Source: Eupeodes corollae
Lineage: Eukaryota; Arthropoda; Insecta; Diptera; Syrphidae
Direction of reading: 5' to 3'
NCBI RefSeq assembly: GCF_945859685.1
Contig: NC_079147.1
Coordinates: 305,162,485-305,226,484 of the forward strand
DNA: 64,000 nt
Positions within the stretch are counted from its first letter, which is position 1. The number at the start of each line of letters is the position of its first letter. The position numbers and the translations under genes were made by a program. The notes below the pieces were generated by a model. The model saw only the letters and a list, made by a program, of their open reading frames with translations, was not told the DNA's origin and ran no database searches. This document shows positions 24,301-36,300 of the stretch, piece by piece.

Positions 24301-27300
24301 GATATAATTGCAGAACTTCAAAAATTGTCTGATGAAGTGACTAAAAAAGAGAAAGAGAAAGATGCACCACCTGAACCACTACCCAGGAGTTTTGTACCGG
24401 AGAAACCAAGAGAGAAATTCATAAAGAATACTTCTAGGAACGTAAGACCTAATGAAGAATCCCAGAACTCAGAAGATGAGCAAATAAGTCCTCAGAAACT
24501 AAGTCAGCGTCGTTTGACAGGAATATTTCCATCAGCTGACGAGGAGCCAAGGAATTATTCAGATCTTTCTTCTGACAATGACGAAGATGATGATGATGTT
24601 TTCAGTAATCAAAAACCATCCAATAAAGTCGTTTTTCAAGTTGACTATGCCGAAGATGACCGTAAATCTCCCTCTCCACCACCACCATCAACCAAATCCA
24701 CTGTACAACCACCGTTACTTTTTGTCACACAAGTCTCCAACGACGACGAAAATGAGTCAGAGTCATCGGATAGTTGGTCAGCCATACAGAGGCATAGAAA
24801 TTTAACTCAAGAAATCAACGATCAGCGAGAAGTAAGATCAACGGAAGACGAATTTCATTCTGCCCCACCAAAAATTGAACATCCTCCATCGCCAACACAA
24901 CCAGATCAACCTAAACCAAGAACAATGCGGGATATGAAGCGAAACAATGCAAGGAATGATTTATTATTGAATAGCGAAAGAGACTACAATGAAATCTAGA
25001 TACATAGAAATTAAATTCTTTTGTTGAATTATTTATCTTAATAATAATAAAAAAGTGTTGTTTTTAGATCGAATTTAATTTGTTGTATATTTTATTTATT
25101 TTCAAAAGAATGATAAGAAATTTGATTGAAGATCGAAAGCAAAAGGTGATTCATTAAAAGGGTTTAAGCGCCTTGTAGTAGTGTTTGTGTATTTTATGGA
25201 GTTCCAAAGAATTAAGATATACTGTGGTTGAGTCATTTGTTACACTAATTTGTGTATCTAATTACTTTGGCTATATAGGAAATTCGTATTTGAAAATGTA
25301 TTTAAGAAAAAAACTTGTCAAAAATTTAGTTTTCGAACATTTAAGTTAAGTCCTTTTGTTTGTCCCTCAGAGCCGTGGAAGAACAGGTTAGGTTACAGCT
25401 GTCAGGGATGGAGTGAGACACACTTATGCCAGTTGTTGGTCTACAAAATAGTTAGGCTAACCCTCTTCTTTATGTTTATGAACATAATATGAACCTATTA
25501 TTTTAAACTCATGTATTACAGGATTCCAACAGCATATTAGAAATTTTTTCATAAAGTCATAAGTATTCCAAAGTTTTATATAGACAAATACAGTTCACCT
25601 TGGTTTTATAAGGATTGTGAGTCAGCGAGGAAAAGGTCTTATAGTTTTAATTCAAATACTTTTCATTTGAAGGATGACTACTTAAAAGTCAACAAATTTT
25701 ATAAGAGCTCTGGGCAAGTCAAAGAAGAAATTATACAGCTGGAAAATCAATATGCCTGTAGAAGCTCTTCAGACTTTTGGAAATCCATTCAAAATCTAAA
25801 GGAAAGTCTTTGCAGTTACAACTTTTGTATAAAGATTTTTCGAGCATTTTAAAAATCTTGCAAACAATTCCAAACTCCAAGTTCAGAATATATTATTCTT
25901 TTTGAAAAGCCCATTTATGAAAACGATATATTGCACTTTAGTACGAGGGCTGCTACTTATAATTTCAGCCTAGGTGACAATAAGTGTTGTCAGGCGCCAT
26001 CTGACATTTTTAACGGAAAGTTTGACATTTTCCAACATGCTATTTATGTTGTTGACAGATACTTGAAAGATGCATCCGGGCAAAAAATGGAATAAACTCG
26101 TGAACGTTTTCGTGCTTTAATTTTTCATAACTTTCGACGTGGATTATCAATACAAGAGTGAGCGATGAACTTAATTCTTTCTACAGCGATAAAGCACCAT
26201 CCTATAACACTGCAAAATACTGGAATAACGAATTCAATCATGGTCTTCATTCGCTCCAGGACGAATTCCGTAAAGGTCGTCCAAAATCGGTCGTTGTGCC
26301 ACAAAATATCGATGCTGTGCATAAACTAATGAAGTAAGATCGACATGTTACATATCGTGAGATAGAGTCATCTTTGGGCTTTATTATGACTAGCATCAAT
26401 AAGATATTACATGAACATTTGGCCGTGAAAAAGATTTGATCGCGTTGGATCCCCCATAATCTGACACACGCTCAAAAGAAGGGTCGTGTCGATTGGTGAA
26501 GGAAATGGTGAAAAAATACACTCAAGGTGCATCAAAGGCTGTGTATAATATCTACACAGATGACGAATCATGGATCTATGGATGTGTATGGGGACTGCTT
26601 GGGTCTTCCAAGATGAGCCAAATCTAACAAAAGTTTTTCGCGGAAGAAGCGAATCGAAGCAAATGGTTGCCTGTTTCTTCGGAATTACCGGTCACGTAGC
26701 GACAATAGCGTCAGAGCAACGCAAGTCGGTCAATTCTGAATGGTATACAACAGTTTGTTTGCCAGAAGTCATCGGAGAAATTAGAAAAAAGCAGAAGAAG
26801 AGGCGAATCATTCTTCATCATGACAATGCAAGCTCTCACACATCGGCTCAAACAAAGGAATTTTTTGACCAGCCAAAACATCTAATTAATGAGTCATCCG
26901 CCACACAGTCCTGATTTGGCACCCAATGACTTCTTCTTATTCCCGCACATTAATAACAAAGGCGCGGACACCGTTTTTCGACCCCTGAAGAAGCCGTTGA
27001 TGCATTCAAAAACTATGTTGTGGAGGTACCTCAATCGGAGTTGAAAAGTGCTAAGAAAATTGGTTCAAACCTTTGCAAAAGTGTATTGCTTTTCATCGAG
27101 AATATTTTGTTTTTTCATTATTAGGCCAGAAATATAAGTAGCAACCCTCGTATCAGGCTTTCCGAAGCCTAACAAACTTTACATAATTGTATCTTAGTAT
27201 ATAGTCTTATTAAAAAGCTGTATGCGTACATTAATTAAAGCAAACTACATTCAAACTTCCTTTTTTTTTGCCTTGCGGGATCTTAGGAGTTGATCTTCAA

Positions 27301-30300
27301 ATTGAGATTTTGATGTATGCAGGTAGTGCTAGTCGCAAAATCCGCTGAATCTTTTCAAGTGATGATAAATATTACGTTCATACTATTTGGAATGAAACTT
27401 GGATGTTAACGTGTGCAAGTCTAAAACTTTGACCTTCCGGAGACTTGGCTAGCTGCTAACGATAAGTGGTTTTATTGTCATCAACAATTAGAAACTCTAA
27501 AGTAACGCAAAAAACTCTAAAAATGCAATGGGCATTACTTAGAAATCATATACGAAAAGAAAGATCTATTATATTATCTATTATACATCAGAAGCAATTT
27601 TAATTTTTGTTATGAAGTTCAATCATGGGATTGGAAAAGATCTGACACCACAGGAAAACTCCATAGATTTCCAAAAAACAGCACCAAACTACAAAACAAA
27701 AAATATAAATGTATGGTTTAAAATAAAAGGACTTAACATCAGGTTCAGGATGTAATCTTGCTTTGGAAAAATTACATCTGAATAATCTGTAAACGTCGAA
27801 ATTTTACCTTGACATTCTACTTTAAAACCTACACTCAAAAATAAGGGAAGATAATATATAAAAGGTGAAAATCTCTGTATACAGAGTAACACTCTAAATT
27901 CGAACACAACCTCAGAGACGCAAATTATTTTCACGATCAACACAACACAACCCAGATATGAATAATTGATCTTTGGTTCAAGACGGCAACTACCGCCGTT
28001 CTATGGTACGTTAGCGATTTCGTTCGAAATTTTTTTAAGAAGAAGATTGCCATTTTTTGAGGATTGACTAAACAAATGCTGTTTTTACCACTACTCGGAA
28101 CGAGTCCAAAAGTTTACGCAGGTAGTTTGCTAGCTTGGAACTCCTCTTCAGAATATGTAAATAAATAAATAAATTGGGTGGCGCAACAGTCCGTTCAGAA
28201 CTGGGGCCTAGTGACTTACAACTCTCAACCATTCCTGTGTGCGAGTTCTATTGTCAGGGATGGAGGGGACCTACAGTTTTTAAGCCGAATCCGAACGCCT
28301 AATTCGAGTAAGCACTTTTTATCAGAAGAATTACTCTTGGAGAATTTTTCAATTCCTTGCAAGAGGCAGTACCCGTAAAAAAAAAACTTTAGATGGCATA
28401 GGAAGGGTTGAACCCAAGACCTCTGACGTTACAGTCGAACGCCCTAACCATCATGCTACACGGGTACCAGAGAATTTGTTATAGGAGAAATTCTGACCAG
28501 AAAATGTATGTATGCTTAAATATTTTGATTAGATAAATTTTGATGTACAAACCTGTGAAGCTTAGCAAGTGGGTAATGCAGGCACAACTTCTGATGAAAC
28601 TCAGAAAACTCCTTGTACGATCGGAACAAATGCGTTGGATCTGGTTGATTGTGACGTGTGACCCTCAAGATGTACGTGTAATATTTCTCCATATCGTAGT
28701 GTTTTTGACAACGCACTACCATCACCGATTTCAACCGCCCGTCTTGTTGCATTCTGTGAAAATCATAAAAAAAGGAAAATAAGCCAAAAAGTTAATCAAA
28801 GTTTGTATATTCCTTACCCATATTTCCTTGGAACAAATGATAAAAGCTCTCCACTGCCTTCGTCATTGGAAAACCTCAACTGAGATAAATTGTGCAGGAA
28901 AAAGTTGAACTGAGTAAACCAACTTTTCAAAGAGAATTGAATCATCTTAGCAAACGATGCAGCAGCTTCGGGATTCGATTGAGATGGCAATAAGGCCCTT
29001 TTTACATAAGACACTGCATCTGCAGTGACTCCTGGAATTCCAGCTGTCGCCATAAGTGCAAGCATGTGCAAAATGAGATCACCATGTTTACGGATTATGT
29101 TGAATGCATGACAACAGAGATCTACGAAGTAATGGAAATCTGTCGAAGGCTTATCACCGCCATTGATAACATAGGCCATGTCCGAAGTAAGCACAAATGG
29201 TGTTCGATCTCTTTTGAAATTTCCAAACATCTGCGCATCGCCCAGAAACTTTCCAAAATCAATGTGAAATAAGTGTCCGGAAGTTTTCAACATAATATTG
29301 TCGTTGTGTCGATCACAGATGCCCAAAACGTAAGTAGCAACACTGTAGCCCGCACAAGAAACTAAACATAGGAGAAGTTTATTAGGTTGATCCAAGAAAA
29401 ACATAATTTTTGCGTAGGTACCTGTAAAATTCTTCACGGCTCTGGCGTATTCCAACTGACTGGGGTTTTGCTTTGCCAACCATTCGGCAATGGGTCGATC
29501 TTTGAAAGAACCAGTTAATCCATATTCCACTTGTATCTTGCGTAAAGTCTCTGCATCGGAAACCAGTTCAATCATACCCTTTTTATAGCCAGTTGGAACA
29601 CAGTCGAAAGTGACCATTTTAAGGTCAAGTCCATCGGCTAGCCAAAGTTTATTCATCACACGAACCAATTGGATAGTTAACATATCCTGTTGAAGATCAT
29701 CACCGGACTGAAAGTTCAAGGAAGTTACTTTTGCTGCTACATCAAAATTATTAACAAAAAAAAAACATACTTTAAAAATAGCTGGAAGCAACTGTCGATC
29801 AGGTCCATAGTACGATATCTTTAAAGGCAATGTATTTGAATTGAAGTAACTGCAACCTCTCACATTAACACCAGTTACTTCCAAGCCCGGTCCAAGTGGC
29901 AGGGATGTTGGTTTATCAATCAAAGCCTGATGAACACTGTCCATGCCTTGACACAGGGCCTTCTGTCGCAACGATTCTTTTGAGACTTTGACCGAATGCG
30001 CAATGTCAGCCAGATTCTAAAAATCACAAAGGTCTAGACAAAAATTTGTGGAAAAACTAAATCGGCTTACCTTGCACATCATATTTTGACTAAGGAACCT
30101 TGACAATAGTTTCTCTCCACATATGGCCAACAATGCCCTTAGCATCATCTTATTCCTTCGATGGTAACGGGCTTGAGTGATAAGAGATTCATCATACTCT
30201 GAACTCGAGGCATCGATGGTATTTTGTGGTGCATCACCTGGCAAGCTGTGCACCAGAAGCCAATACATGTGATGCGCAATCCGAGGAGATTCAAGGCATT

Positions 30301-33300
30301 TGCTTAGAAGGAACCGTGCCATAGCCGATGCTTCATAAGTGTCATGTTTTAAGGCCTGCAACAGCTGCGGTAAAGAATCAACTAGTTGGTCATTAGGCAG
30401 CCTGGAAATCCATTCAACTGCTTTCGCCCGAACTTGTGCATCCGGATAACGCGGCAGGAGTAATTCTAGAGCCTGAAGTGGCGACAATTGCGACCACGAC
30501 CTAAGCAATGAATGCAGATCAATCAAACTCGCATAGTCCCAACTATGGGCGGCATGCAAAACCTTAGGCAGAGCATAGGGAAATTTCTGCAAATAATGTC
30601 GCTTCTCCCAAAAGACCTCCCGCTGTTCCAAAGCATCAGCATAGCCCTGCTCGGCTGTATCGAGAAGTTCCTGCTGCAAGTTACAATCCAATGAATTAAA
30701 GTCGTATTTCGGTGCAGGTGGTGGATTTTCCAGAGGCTCTGGGAAGACTATTCGTCCCCCATAAGGAGGCACTTCTATACTTAATACTGGACACACATCT
30801 GGTTGGGGATGACATCCCCTTGCAGGTGCTGGACCAAGGAACTTATCAGTCGTCGGAGGCCAAATCGAAAGCAAATACGAGCCACAAACCATCTCTCGTT
30901 TGTAGTCGAACAACTGCAAAGCACACCAACCCAATTCCGTCGTAATTTGTTTCTTCTCTCCATTCTGATCATTAGATTGCTCATTCTCCGCAGTCTGTGT
31001 GCCAAAAAGCACAAAAATCAGCCTCGATTCTCTCGGCAAAGTACAAATCGGAATATTATCAAAAGTTATCCACGATTCGAACTTAAGCCTGGGAAATAAA
31101 CCTCCACTTGTGTCGTTTGAGCATTTGATCACCAAAGTCTTAGAAATAAATCTAGTTCCGTAATTGATTTGCACTCCCATCGAATAATCTTCAAACTTCC
31201 AATTCGGCGGTGGGCGATGTAAGCAACTGATGTTCACTATTACCGGCTTCAAAACACAAGAAATTGGTATTGGAGCTGGAAAAGGAAAGGTGAAAAACTA
31301 TTTGAGTTGAGGAAAAATAAATAACTAAAAAGACTCTCACTTGTTGTATAGTCTACAGACTTAACACAAAAGTCTACACGGAATGCATTTGAATAGTTTT
31401 CGATTAATTCCTGAACGGCATCGCGTATTTGATTGCACTTGGACTTTATCTGTTCCATTGTTGATTTTGGACGCATTATAACCTCAGCATAGTCGCCATG
31501 ATCTGAACCAACTTCAGGATTGACACCATACGACGAGGAGTAGGTCACTTGGCCATCTTCACATATCCTCTTCAGATCATTTATATTGCTAGCGATTTCC
31601 AGAGTATCAATTGATCCTAAGAGAGCGCAAATAGCCTTCACCCCTTGAACAACTCCCGAACAAGACAAAATCGATCTTGAACTTGAATCTCCCGCATTCA
31701 TTTCAAACTTATCGATCTCAGTTTCAAGTGTTTCTATAAAAATTGAACTTAAAATGATATATTTTACATAAACATGTAAAGCCAACCTATCAGAATCATC
31801 ATGTTGTCATAGGATATGGTTGTGGCTGTTTCATTGGGAAGAATCTCCTCAGGACGCAGTGTGTCATCCCTTAGATCGTCTCTCTGTGTCCGAGCAATAA
31901 CACTCATGGTTGTCTCTGTTTTCATGCACAAACCCAAATGAACATCCTTTTCGAGCTTCAAGCTGTCATGCACACATTGAAGTTGACTCAGCTTAGAAGT
32001 CGGCGATAGCCATTCCGAGACACCAATCGGCTTTGCGGCGTAGTCATCCACTGTTCCCAGGATCTGACCCTCCAAGGCACAAAAAGCATGTCCAATCACA
32101 AGTTCCACAGGCGAATTAACTGCATACAAGTTATTTTAAGTTATTTTTCAGACATACACTCACTCTCACTTACTATCACTGGTGAAAACAATAGGAGACC
32201 CATACCCATCGATGGGTCCCTTTTTACTTGCTTCACAGTCTCTCTGCAAGCCGTTAAGTGCTGGATACATCAAAATCTTTATGCTCTGCTCGAGGGGATA
32301 GAAGAAATTGAATTCGGAAGCGACAATGTGTCCAACGTTTGTCTTCACATCGTCATAACGATATTTGGAACGCAAATCTTTCACCATATAAAAGAACTCC
32401 AAGAGTTCCGGATCATGTGCCCTGGAATCTGTGACCATTTCGTAGAGCTTGGTGAAGTTTTTTCTCCTATCCAGAACCACATTTTCCATGGAATGTTCTA
32501 CTGATTCTGAGACTCTGCTACTAATATTCCTAGGAGGCAATGGTGGTGGAGGTGATATCAAACCTGACGACGTTGATGGATATGCATCTTTTGTATACTC
32601 CGAACGCCAACCAATTGATGAAACTAGGTATTTAAAGACACAAACAATCAAATTAAATATGTAAATACTCGACAGACACACAAAATAAGCGAGCAAAATC
32701 TGGGACTTCCCGTTTATGTACTTACCATTTGGACTAACTGGCGTGCGATCCAATTTATTGACGGCTTCATACACTGGATCTGAGTATTGAGTTCCACCAC
32801 TATACAAATAATCGAATGGATCGTATTCGGCGTAGTAGGAAGTGCAATCGGATGCATTATCGCTCCCTGCAAGAATCGATAGCATTTTGGTAATTTCCTC
32901 AAACAACAACAACAAAAATATGAATTAACACAAAATTCTCGTCGCAAAATTAAAAATACAAATTCAGTAGACGTTGGCTTATTTTTAGCTGCATATTAAT
33001 TATAGCAACAACGCCAACGACGGCAACGTGTAGTTGAGGTACGACGACGACCAAACCCGAAACAGAAACAGAAGAAGAAAAATAAAACATTAAAAATAAA
33101 TATAAATTAACATATTATTAACTAGAACTAGACCAATATGATATTTAGATAATTTGGGACACAAGAACACACAAAATGTTGTTAAACAGAGAAAAGTTCA
33201 AAGAACATTAAAAATATTGTCTCTGTTATGAGAATAGTTTAGTTTACGCTTTGGCATTGGGCTTGGGGGAGCAACCGACTGTGAAAAATGTGTACTTGTG

Positions 33301-36300
33301 AATCTTGGGAAGCAGTCGAGAACTGCCAACAGGTGGGTAGGGTAAAATGTGAGAGGTGATTTGATCGAGATATAAACAGAATAAACATTATGCGAGTAGT
33401 TCTAGAATTTAAATAAAATCTTTGAGTATTTTTGTAAATTCCAAAGGTAAACTACAATTCCCAGAATCAAATTGAAAAGAGCCTGCAAAATATTGTGAAT
33501 CAGTTGGATTTTGAAATAGAGGTACGTGAGAGATTAAATAAATAAATAATTATGAATGCCATAACAAAACAAATCTCAGGGCACATGCACATGAATTCCC
33601 ATTTATTGGATGTCGAGGCGGTTGTGGTGGCGAGAGACAGGCGGCCAACAATTTTGCTGTCGCTTCGTTAAGTGCATTCGTAAACAAAAGTTCTAATCAA
33701 CATAGAACAAATTATAAACTTGGACAATAGAATTGCGTCATAGAAGGCACAAACAAAAAATAATCAAATGTGTAAGATTAGATTTAATTCTTAGCAAGCA
33801 CGCTCTCTCTTTAAGCAAGTACTGCGAATTATGGGATTTTAGTGTGAAAAATAATATATCGCGAAATTTGATGCTTATGCTAAAAAAGGTTGTCATTTCT
33901 TTGGGCCTGGGATTTGAAAAAAATAACTCGATTAAAGTATCAGGCGTAAAATACAAAAAAGCATAATCGAAAACGGAGGAATTTAAATGATGACTTGGTC
34001 GCACGAACAGACTGTTTTTTTTTGTAGTTCAAGGCTATTGGAGTTTTAAATATTTTACATACAGTGGCTCCCACGACTAATGGGACATAAATTAAAAGAA
34101 TTTTTGCAAGTGCAATTTCTCTATGAAAATGTATGCGAGTGTAGAAATTCACCTCAGATTAATTTACAGTTACATAACATAATACTCAGCACATAAATGT
34201 AGAGACATATCACCTTAAGCGACTAGACTAGTTACAAGTCCACGATCTGTATTTTGTAATGTAAACGAATACTACTTATTTCTTTTACCATTTGCAGAAA
34301 ATAAGTAAACCAAAGAATAATAAAGTTCAGCTTTCAGTTGAATGAAAAAACATGATCAACATTAATTTTGACATAAGTAGACTTAACTTGATATTAAGGT
34401 AGATTTTTCTTGACTAAGTTTACAGTCAACTTTGCAGTAAAGTTGCATTAATTGGAAGGCAATTTTTTGGTAGCTGGTCAATCATATACTAGAGACTTGC
34501 TTTACTTTTAAGAGCGTTATGTCGTTTGAACTTGCCCATTAATACAAGACAGAAGAACAGAGGCGAAAGAACAAATGACAACAGTACGCGGTAGGTTTCG
34601 AGATGGTTTCCCAATTCCCCATCTGTCTACCAACCGCGCTTTGTTTTTGATATTGGTGATTGATGGGAACCTATGCTTTATCAGTGACTTAGTCCTTACA
34701 TCAGATTTATTAAATACAAAGACTTAATACTGATTTGTATTAATAAATTCTTAATTAAAATAAAGAAAACATGAAAATGTAGACAAATCGAAACAAGTTG
34801 ACTATTTCGTCTTCCACACATAATCGAATAGGACACTTGTTACTGATGCACTGTAGAGTACTTAGTGACAGTGCTTCTCTCGTCAAATTATGATAAGCTA
34901 AGGTATTCTTTTTTCGTCACTCATTTTTTTTTTTTTTTGAAAAGTTTTTTGTTTAACGTTTAAATGGTCCCAAAACGAATATCGGCATAGCCAGGATGAA
35001 AAATCAGTTCGTGAAATAGCTAAAATTGTCCAACGGAGCCATTCATCACTTTAAGATGCCATCTTTTCGCATTTGAAAGTAAAAACTACTTCATTAGCGT
35101 ATGGCCCGATAGGATTTCATCCATTATTTTTAGCTTTTTATATATAATCACCGTGAAAATACAATATTCTTTAAATATAATTTCAATTTTATTTCGCGAA
35201 AAAAGGCCCTAAGGCTTCGGTCACGATATGAGCGTCCAATCTGAGCGATGGGTGGCCATTTACTAAACGATTCATCGCTGAACGATTAATTGGAAAAATG
35301 CTATCGTCAAGTGCGGTTCGTCATAGCTTACTAGTTAAAAGTCGCGTTCTTTTTATAGATCTGTAATAAGATCGAGAATTCGTAGATTTGGTGTACACCC
35401 CATAAATTGTGAAAGGGAAAATGTGCCTACATCTAACTCTTCGCAGTTTTCCAGATCGATTTTATTTTTATTTTTTAATAATTTTTTTTGTGTTTTATAA
35501 CTACAAATTTGTCCAACTTTTTCCCAGTTTTATAGGTGACATTTTTATTTTTGTAATCTTTGTAGGTGTCCTGCCATAGCACTGGGGGGTTTTGGACAGC
35601 TGAAATTAAACTTTCAGTGTTTATTGCACACATCTTTTTTCTACGTCGCTCAGCGATCGATTGAAACAATAAACGTCGCTCTGTCGCTTAAAAAATCGGT
35701 CATTCGCTTAGGGTTTTTGAGGAATATTAAAGATAAAGGCTAGTACTGTTGGTGATATTGTAAGAAGGTATCGGGATGAGGACGTGTCGACTTTATCAAG
35801 TAGAAAGGGCAACCAAAAAGATTGATGGCACACGAAGAACGGTTAATTGTAAGAAAAAACTGGGAACTTCGCGATTCTTTAGATTTTACCAAGACAATGA
35901 GGCCAAAAATAAAGCTCATATTGTCCTCGAACGGTTGTTCTATAACTGTCCCAAAGTTGTTACAAACCCTGCACAATCACCTTACCTCAATTCTAAAGAA
36001 AAATTTTGGAATGAACTTGATCGACGTGTACGGGAGAGGCCTGCTACTTCCATAAGCGTACTAGCAGAAAAATGACAGAAAAAAAAGTCAACAATACCTT
36101 TAAAATATATGCCAAGGCGATTGGCAGATGTTATAAGCAATAAGGCAATACTTATGGTGTGCTTTTTCCTAATTTGGCAGATGTTAATTGTTTATCGCTT
36201 TGCTTTTCTTATGCTATACTAGTTTTAAAATTTCTTACTACTTTTTAGGAATAACATTTGGATTTAAAGGTAATAAGTTCTGAGGAAAAGAATTTTGGTA

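Larger units (their letters stand above)
25500..27520 (+). mobile_element. Non-LTR retrotransposon relic, split by a mariner
   Basis: 25590-25850 (+) reads SPWFYKDCESARKRSYSF then KVNKFYKSSGQVKEEIIQLE and SSSDFWKSIQNLKES, typical of the linker between endonuclease and RT in jockey/CR1-type LINEs. After the mariner, 27280-27510 shows RT pieces in shifting frames: IEILMYA near a decayed YADD, then YYLEWNLDVNVCKSKTLTF. The middle RT segment is missing or unreadable. Boundaries are approximate. Confidence 0.55.

Noticed and set aside
25370..25445. Possible further SINE copy (TGTCAGGGATGGAG)
   Set aside because: Only about 14 bp match the SINE body; not enough to call a copy.
28428..28468. Possible genuine tRNA gene
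   Set aside because: A- and B-box-like motifs are present but no acceptor stem pairs, and the sequence runs into a SINE body and tail; it is the SINE head.
29362..29421. 20-residue insertion before the kinase catalytic loop
   Set aside because: Same reasoning: a GT-AG mini-intron that interrupts the NFT-CAGYSVATY motif.
29708..29770. 21-residue insertion VCFFFVNNFDVAAKVTS.. in the kinase domain
   Set aside because: It lies between perfect GT-AG sites and would split the conserved IFK-SGDDL motif; it is an intron.
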